From: Actinoplanes auranticolor
GTDB lineage: Bacteria > Actinomycetota > Actinomycetes > Mycobacteriales > Micromonosporaceae
Length of the DNA stretch: 64,000 nucleotides
Direction of reading: 5' to 3'
Assembly (NCBI RefSeq): GCF_018332655.1
Contig: NZ_BOQL01000025.1
Span: 38,487-102,486 of the forward strand
The stretch's first letter is position 1; each line of letters starts with the position of its first letter. A program made the translations under genes and the position numbers. A model generated the notes under the pieces. The model saw only the letters and a program-made list of their open reading frames with translations. It was not told the origin of the DNA and made no database searches. Below, piece by piece: positions 57,093 through 64,000 of the stretch.

Positions 57093-58733
57093 GTGACGGC
57101 CAGGCGCAGGACGATCGGAGTCGCACTGACGGGTGTGGTGGTGGCCGGCACGGGCCTCACCCTGACCGGTACGGCGAACGCGGCGACCACGACCGAGACG
57201 ACGACCATCTACAGCACCGACGACGCCTACACGTCCAGCACCCGCAAGACGGTGAACTTCGGCTCGGCCGACAAGCTCGTGGTCGGCAAGGAGGCCGGAG
57301 AGACCCGGCTGTCCTATGTGAAGTTCGCACCCAAGGTTGCCGCGGGGGCCACCGTCACCGCGGCTGAACTGCGGCTGCCGGTGGAGAGCAAGCCGGTCGC
57401 CGCCACGCTCAACGTCTACTCGGTGGCCGGTACCTGGTCGGAGCAGAAGCTCACCGCGGCGAACGCGCCCGCCCTCGGCTGGCTGGTCGCCTCGATCAAG
57501 CCGCGGACCACCGACACGACGTTGCGCTTCGACGTCTCCAAAGTGGTCACCCGGGCCGGCACCTACGCGTTCGCGCTGAAGTCCGCGGCCACCAACGGCG
57601 TCACCCGGCTGCGCGCCATCGAGTACGGCACCGCCACCGCCGGTGGCCCCGAGCTGGTCCTGACGGTCAAGCGCACCACGATCACCCCCACCAGGCCGGC
57701 GACCCCGCCCACCACCGCCCCGACGACCCCGCCCACCACCGCCCCGACGACCCCGCCGACCACCGTTCCGCCGACCACGACGCCGCCGGCGGAATGCGTC
57801 ACCGGTGCGCTGCTCGTGCCGTCCTGCGGCGTGCTGTGGGGAGCCGCGGCCGGCGGTTTCACCGACACCCCGCGCGACCAGGCCCTCAAGAGCTGGGAGA
57901 CGCTCACCGGACGCACCGCGACGATCTTCCACCAGTACCACAAGGGTGACGAGCAGTTCCCGACCAAGGCTGAGATCGCGATGACCCAGGACCCGCAGCG
58001 CCCGCGCGTGCTCCTGCTGAACTGGAAGATCGCCTACAACTCCACCTGGGCCAAGGTCGCCGCGGGCGAGCAGAACGCCCGGATCGACAAGTGGTCGGCG
58101 TACGTCAAGCAGAACTACCACCAGAAGTTCTTCCTGGCGCTGCACCACGAGCCGGAGAACGACGTGCAGACCACCGCCTCGTCGGGCATGACCGCCAAGG
58201 ACTACGCCGCGATGTACCGGCACGTGATCACCCGGCTGCGCGCCAACGGGGTCAGCAACGCCGTCAACGTGATCGCCTACATGGGCAACGAGAAGTGGAT
58301 GGCGCAGTCCTGGTGGAAGGACCTCTACCCGGGCGACGCGTACGTCGACTGGGTCGGCCTGGACTCCTACGTCAGCGTGGAGAAGGGCTACTACCACTAC
58401 GGCGGCATGGGCGACCTCCTCGACCGGCAGCCCACCGGCGGCGGCCTCGGCTGGTACGACTGGGCCGTCCAGAACCACCCGACCAAGCCGATCATGGTTG
58501 CCGAGTGGGGCATGTACCACCGCCGCGCGACCATCACCGACAAGTCCGCCGCGTTCGCCTCGGTCGTCCCCGAGCTGAAGGCCCACCCGGCGATCAAGGC
58601 CGTCGTCTACTTCGACACCGCCAGCGACGACGAGGGTGACCGGGACATCTCGGTGAACTCCTCGGCGAGCAGCCTCGCCGCGTTCAAGAAGGTCGCCGCC
58701 GACCCGATGTTCAAGGTGACCATCGGCAAGTGA
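57093..58733 (+). CDS. secreted GH26-like glycoside hydrolase with N-terminal CBM-like domain
   Basis: A 546-residue secreted enzyme. Signal peptide ending near TANA30, a CBM96/DNRLRE-type beta domain (about 35-192), a Pro/Thr linker (195-232), and a TIM-barrel like GH26 (about 238-546). Glu353 in HHEPEND is the probable acid/base and Glu471 in VAEWGMY the nucleophile. GH26 enzymes cut beta-mannan and related glucans; the substrate here is unproven. GTG at 57093 with GGGGGA upstream. Confidence 0.8.
   Translation: MTARRRTIGVALTGVVVAGTGLTLTGTANAATTTETTTIYSTDDAYTSSTRKTVNFGSADKLVVGKEAGETRLSYVKFAPKVAAGATVTAAELRLPVESKPVAATLNVYSVAGTWSEQKLTAANAPALGWLVASIKPRTTDTTLRFDVSKVVTRAGTYAFALKSAATNGVTRLRAIEYGTATAGGPELVLTVKRTTITPTRPATPPTTAPTTPPTTAPTTPPTTVPPTTTPPAECVTGALLVPSCGVLWGAAAGGFTDTPRDQALKSWETLTGRTATIFHQYHKGDEQFPTKAEIAMTQDPQRPRVLLLNWKIAYNSTWAKVAAGEQNARIDKWSAYVKQNYHQKFFLALHHEPENDVQTTASSGMTAKDYAAMYRHVITRLRANGVSNAVNVIAYMGNEKWMAQSWWKDLYPGDAYVDWVGLDSYVSVEKGYYHYGGMGDLLDRQPTGGGLGWYDWAVQNHPTKPIMVAEWGMYHRRATITDKSAAFASVVPELKAHPAIKAVVYFDTASDDEGDRDISVNSSASSLAAFKKVAADPMFKVTIGK
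57705..57770 (+). repeat. 24-base tandem repeat in the GH26 linker
   Basis: Two perfect 24-base units at 57705-57728 and 57729-57752, plus a partial third, encoding PPTTAPTT repeats. Similar in coding to the subtilisin linker. Confidence 0.8.
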
Positions 58734-58739
58734 CGTCGT

Positions 58740-59534
58740 TCACCCCGATACCGGGCCGGTCCGTTCGCGGGCCGGCCCGGCCGGCTGTCCGGGCCAGGGC
58801 ACGGTCAGTTCGCCACGGCGCCACCGGGCCGGACCGGGCAGCACCGGCCACTGCTCGCGGAACTTCGCGACGGTGGCCCGCCACCGCTGCCGCGGACCGA
58901 ACGGGGTGGCCGACGCGTCCCAGGCGGCGCCCAGGGTCCGCAACAGGTCATGAATCGGGTGGCCGGGCACGTTGTGGTGGATCAGGGCCTTCGGCAACCG
59001 CTCGGCGAAGGTGGCCGGATGGTCCAGATCGGACAGTCGCGCCGACAGGGTGAGCGTCCGCGGCCCCTCCGCGCCGACCACCGCCCAGGTGGCGATCCGG
59101 CCCAGCTCGTCACAGGTGCCCTCGACCAGCAGCGCGCCGGTGCCGGTCATGGCGGCCCACGCCGCGGGCACGTCCTGCGCCGGATACTGGCGCAGCACGT
59201 TGAACGCGCGGACCACCTGAGGGCGCAGGCCGGCCAGCTCGAAGCCGCCCCGGCGGAACTCCAGCAGCGGCGGGTCCGCCCACGGCTGGGCGTCGCTCAC
59301 CCGTACCGGATCGATCTCCAGGCCGACCACCGCGACGTCCGGGCGGACCGCGGCCGCGAGCCGGGCCCGCAGCTCGACCGCCGTGATCGGCGTCGCGCCG
59401 TATCCGAGATCCACCACCAGCGGTGCGGCCGCGCGGGTGAGCAGCTCCCCGCAGCGGTACGCGATGAAGTTGTCCACCCGGCGCAGCCGGTTGGGGTTGG
59501 TGGTGCCGCGGGTGACCGCACCGACCGGCTTCAT
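58740..59534 (-). CDS. class I SAM-dependent methyltransferase-like protein
   Basis: A 264-residue protein. The first half has LVVDLGYGATPITAVELRARL (residues 39-59), which is the Gly-rich SAM-binding motif I, and VVGLEIDPVRV near residue 69 fits motif II, where an acidic residue contacts the ribose. The target is unknown. ATG at 59534, four bases after the SDR stop, and probably co-transcribed with it. Confidence 0.7.
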   Translation of the reverse strand: MKPVGAVTRGTTNPNRLRRVDNFIAYRCGELLTRAAAPLVVDLGYGATPITAVELRARLAAAVRPDVAVVGLEIDPVRVSDAQPWADPPLLEFRRGGFELAGLRPQVVRAFNVLRQYPAQDVPAAWAAMTGTGALLVEGTCDELGRIATWAVVGAEGPRTLTLSARLSDLDHPATFAERLPKALIHHNVPGHPIHDLLRTLGAAWDASATPFGPRQRWRATVAKFREQWPVLPGPARWRRGELTVPWPGQPAGPARERTGPVSG

Positions 59535-59538
59535 GGCA

Positions 59539-60300
59539 TCAGCTCTGTTCCCGGGCCACCTTGTGCTGGGCGGCCTGGGCGATCGGGCGCACCACCAGCC
59601 GGTCGATGTTGACGTGCTGCGGCCGGGTGGCGACCCACGCGACGCAGTCCGCGATGTCCTCGGCCACCAGTGGCTCGCGCACGCCGGCGTAGATCGCGTC
59701 GACCTTGGCCGGGTCACCCAGGCGGTTGAGGGAGAACTCCTCGGTCCGCACCATGCCGGGATCGATCTCGATGACCCGCACCGGCCGGCCGGCGAGCTCC
59801 AGGCGCAGGGTGCCGACCAGGGCGTTCTGCGCGTGCTTGGCGGCCGTGTAACCGGCGCCGCCCTCGTAGACGGTGAAGGCGGCCGTCGAGCCGACGGTCA
59901 CCACCGTGCCCGCGCCGCTGGCCTCCAGGGCCGGCAGCAGGGCCTTGGTGACCCGCAGCGTACCCAGGACGTTCACCTCGTACATCCACTGCCAGTCGTC
60001 GACCGAGCCGGCCTCGACCGGGTCCATCCCGCGCGCCCCGCCCGCGTTGTTGACCAGCAGCGCGACCGGTGCACCGAGCTCGCCGACCGCAGTGGCCAGC
60101 GCGTCGACGGCCGCATCCGAGGTGACGTCGCAGACCACGGCGGTGGCGTCCGGGCCGATCCCGGCGACCAGCTGCTCCAGCCGGTCCGCGCGCCGCGCCG
60201 CGGCCACCACGTGGAAGCCCTCGGTGGCCAGCCGGCGGGCGGTGGCCGCGCCGATACCGCTGGACGCCCCGGTGACGACGGCGATCTTCTTCTGCACCAT
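59539..60300 (-). CDS. short-chain dehydrogenase/reductase
   Basis: A 253-residue classical SDR. NAD(P)-binding TGASSGIG near residue 11-18, NNAG near residue 83, catalytic Ser in VGSTAAF and YTAAK (Tyr-x3-Lys) near residue 151. The Arg after the second strand (AARRADR) suggests NADPH preference. Substrate unknown. ATG at 60300 is chosen; GTG 60318 has no clear ribosome site. Leads a two-gene unit with the methyltransferase. Confidence 0.88.
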   Translation of the reverse strand: MVQKKIAVVTGASSGIGAATARRLATEGFHVVAAARRADRLEQLVAGIGPDATAVVCDVTSDAAVDALATAVGELGAPVALLVNNAGGARGMDPVEAGSVDDWQWMYEVNVLGTLRVTKALLPALEASGAGTVVTVGSTAAFTVYEGGAGYTAAKHAQNALVGTLRLELAGRPVRVIEIDPGMVRTEEFSLNRLGDPAKVDAIYAGVREPLVAEDIADCVAWVATRPQHVNIDRLVVRPIAQAAQHKVAREQS

Positions 60301-60442
60301 CCTTTGATCCTGCCTCACCCCGGCGGGAGAGCTCGGTCACCCCCGGCCTCCTGGCGTTGGGTTGAGGACCTTCCGGTAGGGAAGATGAACGACGGCGTAA
60401 CAGTTCCCCGTTACGTTCCACTGCTTCGCGAAGGGACACGAC

Positions 60443-61747
60443 GTGGCTGAGCTGCGGGCTGCAGGCCCCTGGCCGACACCCCGGCGCATCGCCACCCTCT
60501 CCGTGCACACCTCGCCCCTCGAGCAGCCCGGCACGGGTGACGCCGGTGGCATGAACGTGTACATCGTCGAGGTTTCCAAGCGGCTGGCCGAGCGGGACGT
60601 CGAGGTGGAGATCTTCACCCGCGCCACGTCGAGCGAGCTGCCGCCGGTCGTCGAGATGGCTCCGGGCGTGACTGTGCGCCACGTCACCGCCGGCCCGTTC
60701 GAGGGCCTGTCGAAGGAGGAGCTGCCGTCGCAGCTCTGTGCCTTCACCAACGGCGTGCTCCGGGCCGAGGCCGCGCGCCCGCCCGGTGCGTACGACCTGA
60801 TCCATTCGCACTACTGGATGTCCGGGCAGGTCGGCTGGCTGGCCCGGGAACGCTGGGGTGTCCCGCACGTGCACACCGCGCACACCCTGGCCAAGGTCAA
60901 GAACAGGTTCATCGCCGCCGGTGACCGCCCCGAGCCCAAGGCCCGGGTGATCGGCGAGGAGCAGGTCATCGCCGAGGCCGACCGGCTGGTGGCGAACACC
61001 CGCTTCGAGGCCCAGGACCTGGTCAGCTGCTACGACGCCGACCCGACCCGGCTCACCGTGGTGCAGCCGGGCGTGGATCTGGACCGCTTTCGACCCCGGT
61101 CCACCCGGGCGGCCGACCGCCGCCGGCTCGGCCTGCCCGAACGCGGGTACGTGGTGGCCTTCGTCGGCCGGATCCAGCCGCTCAAGGGCCCCGACGTGCT
61201 GATCAACGCGCTGGCCGCGCCGGCCCTGCGCGACGAGGACGTGACCGTGGTGATCTGCGGTGGCCCCAGCGGCAGCGGCCTGGACCGGCCCACCGCGCTG
61301 ATCGAGCTGGCCGCGTCGCTCGGCGTCTCGCACAAGGTGCGGTTCGTGGTGCCGCAGACCGGCGAGGCCCTGGCCGCGCTGTACCGGGCGGCCGACCTGG
61401 TCGCCGTCCCCTCCCACAACGAGTCGTTCGGGCTGGTCGCCCTGGAGGCGCAGGCCTGCGGCACGCCGGTCGTCGCGGCGGCCGTGGGTGGCCTGGTCAC
61501 GGCGGTCACCGACGGCGTGAGCGGGGTGCTGGTGAACGGGCACGATCCGGACGACTGGGCCAGGGTGCTGGCCGATCTGCTGCTGGCCCCGGCCCGCCGG
61601 CTGCGGCTGTCGATCGGTGCGGTCCGGCACGCCACCAACTTCTCCTGGGACCGCACCGCGGACGGCCTGCTGCGGGTCTACCGCGAGGCGGTCACCGAGC
61701 ACCGTGCACTGATCGAGGCCCGCCTGGCAGGCTCCTTCTCATGGTGA
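60443..61747 (+). CDS. mshA: D-inositol-3-phosphate glycosyltransferase MshA
   Basis: A 434-residue GT4 enzyme making the first committed mycothiol intermediate from UDP-GlcNAc and inositol-3-phosphate. N-terminal [29 protein letters not shown] is specific to MshA, and the C-terminal half has the GT4 [24 protein letters not shown] motif. GTG with GAAGGGA upstream. Its stop lies within the start of the ybjN-type gene, a conserved pair. It ties in with the mycothiol-dependent enzyme at 3584. Confidence 0.95.
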   Translation: MAELRAAGPWPTPRRIATLSVHTSPLEQPGTGDAGGMNVYIVEVSKRLAERDVEVEIFTRATSSELPPVVEMAPGVTVRHVTAGPFEGLSKEELPSQLCAFTNGVLRAEAARPPGAYDLIHSHYWMSGQVGWLARERWGVPHVHTAHTLAKVKNRFIAAGDRPEPKARVIGEEQVIAEADRLVANTRFEAQDLVSCYDADPTRLTVVQPGVDLDRFRPRSTRAADRRRLGLPERGYVVAFVGRIQPLKGPDVLINALAAPALRDEDVTVVICGGPSGSGLDRPTALIELAASLGVSHKVRFVVPQTGEALAALYRAADLVAVPSHNESFGLVALEAQACGTPVVAAAVGGLVTAVTDGVSGVLVNGHDPDDWARVLADLLLAPARRLRLSIGAVRHATNFSWDRTADGLLRVYREAVTEHRALIEARLAGSFSW

Positions 61748-62238
61748 CCGAGATCGGCGCGCTGATCGAGCGCGTCTGCGCGGAACGTGAGCTGGAGTGC
61801 GAGTCCACCGGCGATGCCGCGTGGGTGGTGACGCTGCCCGGCACACACAAGCTCAAGACGGCCTGCAACCTCATCGTGGGGGAGCACGCCCTGCGCATCG
61901 AGGCGTTCGTGATGCGCCATCCGGACGAGCGGAGCGAGGAGCTGTGGGCCTGGCTGCTGCGCCGCAACGCCCGCATGTACGGCGTGAGCTTTTCGATCGA
62001 CGCCGCCGGTGACGTCTACCTGACCGGCCGGGTGACGCTGAAGGGCCTGGACGAGGATGAGCTGGACCGGCTGCTGGGCGCGGTGCTGACGTACGCCGAC
62101 GAGTCCTTCGACTCGATGCTGGAGATCGGCTTCGGTTCGTCCATCAAGCGCGAGTGGGAGTGGCGGGTCAAGCGCGGCGAGTCGCTGGCCAACCTGCAGG
62201 CCTTCGCCCACCTCGCCGACGAGGAAACCCCGGGCTAA
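61741..62238 (+). CDS. YbjN domain-containing protein
   Basis: A 165-residue YbjN-family protein ([68 protein letters not shown]). It is commonly found downstream of mshA in actinobacteria, though its role in mycothiol synthesis is not known. The ATG overlaps the mshA stop by seven bases. Confidence 0.85.
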   Translation: MVTEIGALIERVCAERELECESTGDAAWVVTLPGTHKLKTACNLIVGEHALRIEAFVMRHPDERSEELWAWLLRRNARMYGVSFSIDAAGDVYLTGRVTLKGLDEDELDRLLGAVLTYADESFDSMLEIGFGSSIKREWEWRVKRGESLANLQAFAHLADEETPG

Positions 62239-62242
62239 CCTG

Positions 62243-62272
62243 AACCGGTAACTGTTAAGATCGTTACCAGTT
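62243..62272. promoter_or_regulatory. operator-like inverted repeat upstream of MFS gene
   Basis: AACCGGTAAC, ten bases, GTTACCAGTT: a 10-bp inverted repeat with one mismatch, centred 26 bases before the GTG start and just before its ribosome site. A TAAGAT -10-like sequence lies between the arms, so a bound repressor would block transcription. Confidence 0.55.
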
Positions 62273-62282
62273 GGGGGACCGG

Positions 62283-63569
62283 GTGCCGACCGGGCGCAAG
62301 TGGTGGACGGACGCGGCCGGTGGACTCCCCGCGACGTACTGGTATCTCTGGACCGGTCTGCTGATCAACCGGGTCGGCGGCTTCGCCGTGCTGTTCCTGA
62401 GCCTCTACCTCACCGCCCAGCGCGGGGCGAGCCCGGCGCTGGCCGGCCTCATCGTCGGCGGGTACGGCATCGGCGGCGTCGCCGGCACCCTGCTCGGCGG
62501 CGTGCTCACCGACCGCTGGGGCCGCCGCTCCACGCTGCTCGCGGCGCATTTCGCCACCGCCGCCCTGCTGGTCGCCCTGGGGGTGAGCACGGATCTGCGG
62601 CTCGTCGCCGGGCTCGGTCTGCTGCTCGGGCTGGCCCAGTCGATGCCCGGCCCGGCCTTCGTCGCGGCGATCATCGACGTGGTGCCCGCCGAGCGCCGCT
62701 CCCGGGCGTTCAACCTGCAGTTCTGGGCGTTCAACCTGGGCCTGGCCGGGGCGTCGCTGCTGGCCGGGCTGCTGGCCGAGTGGAGCTATCTCGGGCTGTT
62801 CCTGATCGATGCGGCGGCGACGGTGCTCACCGGCGTACTCATCGCCTGGAAGGTCCCGGAGACGCTCAGCCGGCGGCCGCCGGTGGCAGTGGCCGGCGGG
62901 GGGATGCGGACCGTCCTGGCCGACCGGATCTTCCTGGTCTTCGTCGGCCTGACCCTGCTGCAGGCGCTGCTCTACGCCCAGACCAGCACGATCGTGCCGC
63001 TGGCGATGAGCGCCGACGGGCTCAGCCCGTCGGGCTACGGGCTCGTCACCGCGCTGGGCGGGACGCTCATCGTGCTGGGGCAGCTCTTCGTGCCGCGGCT
63101 GATCGACCGGCACCGCAAGGACCGGGTGCTGGCGACGGCGGTGGCGGTGATGGCGGTGGGCTTCGCGACGCTGGCGTTCGCCGACCGGCTCGGCGGCTAC
63201 CTGGTCGCGGCGGCGGTCTGGACCGTCGGGTCGATGCTGGCCGCACCGCCGAACGCGGAGATCAATGCGGAGCTGGCGCCGGTCGAGCTGCGCGGGCGCT
63301 ACCAGGCGGTGTTCTTCCTCACCTTCCCGGCGGCGGCGTTCCTGGCGCCGGCACTGGGCGGTGTGAGCCTGCAGGCTTTCGGGCCGGCGCACTGGCTGAT
63401 CGTCGCTGCCGTCGGTGTCGTGGCCGCGCTTCTGCATCTGGCGGCGGGCCCGAGCCGGGAGCGACGAGTGAAGGCCGGGAAACTGAAGGCTGCAGAACTG
63501 AAGGCTGCGAAGCCGGATGCCGTGGGGGCTGACGGCGCCGGCGGCGGCGGGCGACACCCATCCCCATAG
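62283..63569 (+). CDS. MFS transporter
   Basis: A 428-residue major facilitator protein with about 12 hydrophobic segments, the loop motif GGVLTDRWGRRSTLL between helices 2 and 3, and a Lys/Ala/Gly-rich C-terminal tail. Likely a drug or metabolite exporter. GTG at 62283 (GGGGGA upstream) preferred over TTG at 62271. A repressor-type inverted repeat precedes it, so it is probably inducible. Confidence 0.88.
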   Translation: MPTGRKWWTDAAGGLPATYWYLWTGLLINRVGGFAVLFLSLYLTAQRGASPALAGLIVGGYGIGGVAGTLLGGVLTDRWGRRSTLLAAHFATAALLVALGVSTDLRLVAGLGLLLGLAQSMPGPAFVAAIIDVVPAERRSRAFNLQFWAFNLGLAGASLLAGLLAEWSYLGLFLIDAAATVLTGVLIAWKVPETLSRRPPVAVAGGGMRTVLADRIFLVFVGLTLLQALLYAQTSTIVPLAMSADGLSPSGYGLVTALGGTLIVLGQLFVPRLIDRHRKDRVLATAVAVMAVGFATLAFADRLGGYLVAAAVWTVGSMLAAPPNAEINAELAPVELRGRYQAVFFLTFPAAAFLAPALGGVSLQAFGPAHWLIVAAVGVVAALLHLAAGPSRERRVKAGKLKAAELKAAKPDAVGADGAGGGGRHPSP

Positions 63570-63839
63570 GCGTCGCCCGCACTAACCGCCGGTCTCGGGT
63601 AACGCCGTCCCCCAACGGCTGATGCCACCCGTCCCCGAACGCCGATCCGCGGTGGCCCCGAAGGGCCGACCCGTTCCCCGAACTGACGGCTCGGCGTCCA
63701 TCGACCACGCTAGTTGGGCCGGTCAAGGGCCACAAGCGGGTTGGCTGTCTGCCATCTGTCTGAACCGTCACACCTGGCAACTTCACCCTCACGGATGATG
63801 CCCGCCTCGGTCATCCGGCTGTCGACCGCTGGCCCTCCG

Positions 63840-63855
63840 GCCGCCCACCGGCGGC
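63840..63855 (-). terminator. small hairpin at the end of the Rho-N-like gene
   Basis: GCCGCC, four bases, GGCGGC, a 6-bp stem overlapping the last base of the stop on the minus strand. The remaining gap 63570-63839 shows no gene, only repeated CCCCGAA words. Confidence 0.4.
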
Positions 63856-64000
63856 TACTTCTTGGCCGCCTTCTTCTTCGTGCCGGCCGTCTCGATCTTG
63901 ATCAGCCGCTGCACCAGCTCGGGCTTCTTCAGCTCGCCGGTGCCCTTGACGCCGTGCCCGCGCAGCCGCCGGCGCAGATCGTCGGCCTTCATGGCGGCGA
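63855..64000 (-). CDS. Rho termination factor N-terminal-like protein, cut by window edge
   Basis: The frame ends in a TAG at 63857-63855. It encodes MKADDLRRRLRGHGVKGTGELKKPELVQRL and a Lys/Ala-rich end (TKKKAAKK), the pattern of Rho-N/SAP-type short DNA or RNA-binding helices. An ATG at 63992 is in frame but lies eight bases from the edge, so it may be internal and the protein may be longer. Confidence 0.6.
   Translation of the reverse strand, partial: AAMKADDLRRRLRGHGVKGTGELKKPELVQRLIKIETAGTKKKAAKK

Noticed and set aside
59714..61702. 662-codon frame antisense to mshA
   Set aside because: Composition of a shadow frame; mshA is a conserved enzyme with full motifs.
63319..63792. 157-codon minus-strand frame after the MFS gene
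   Set aside because: Pro/Arg-rich, overlaps the MFS 3' end, no ribosome site or recognised domain.

Overview
High-GC actinobacterial DNA, most likely an Actinoplanes-type member of the Micromonosporaceae that makes motile zoospores. The evidence is actinobacterial mycothiol genes (mshA, a maleylpyruvate isomerase-fold mycothiol enzyme), frequent GTG/TTG starts, and a complete-looking flagellar and chemotaxis region whose promoters fit the CTCA-N15-17-GCCGAA motif that I recall being reported for the Actinoplanes missouriensis flagellar cluster. I saw no insertion sequence, tRNA, rRNA, CRISPR array or phage gene. No stretch longer than 300 bases lacks a gene; the largest gap is 63570-63854.

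Layout. (1) 1-7769: an EI24-type membrane protein, a GH1 glucosidase with a LacI-type regulator, a mycothiol-dependent enzyme, murB, a secreted CAP protein, and a histidine kinase with a decayed ATPase domain divergent from an OmpR-type regulator. (2) 7896-15316: a tightly packed chemotaxis operon cheA-cheW-unknown-cheB-cheR-cheY-cheX-cheY-cheX-like, ending at a strong hairpin. (3) 15491-17880: an AlkZ-like protein, a sulfotransferase and a small membrane protein. (4) 17884-44019, minus strand: the flagellar cluster, in order of transcription fliC, fliD-fliS-orf, flgB-flgC-fliE-fliF-fliG-fliH-fliI, fliJ-NlpC/SLT hydrolase-fliK-flgD-flgE, flbD-motA-motB-fliL, fliM-fliN-fliO-fliP-fliR-flhB-flhA-flhF-like. 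(5) 44259-47790, plus strand: flgN-flgK-flgL-fliW-csrA. (6) 47927-54388: secreted M23 peptidase, chemoreceptor, PHP-like and SRPBCC proteins, PAS histidine kinase, small zinc-ribbon-like protein. (7) 54617-64000: secreted subtilisin with P-domain, stand-alone receiver, secreted GH26-like enzyme, methyltransferase, SDR, mshA-ybjN, MFS transporter, and the end of a Rho-N-like gene.

How it works together. The flagellar genes form several transcription units, each with a FliA-type promoter visible in the sequence (flgB, fliJ, flbD, fliD, flgN; weaker for fliC, flgD, fliM). Three units carry direct repeats resembling the TcrA box, two of them at the same 7-base distance from the -35. The fliC leader has two CANGGANG sites, one covering the Shine-Dalgarno, and fliW-csrA lies nearby, which suggests a FliW-CsrA-flagellin checkpoint. 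The chemoreceptor gene has a different promoter, TAAA-N15-GCCGAT. fliQ is absent from its usual place between fliP and fliR, the FlhF homologue has lost its P-loop, and FliM lacks the usual N-terminal CheY-P-binding peptide. These are the most biologically interesting departures from the textbook flagellum.
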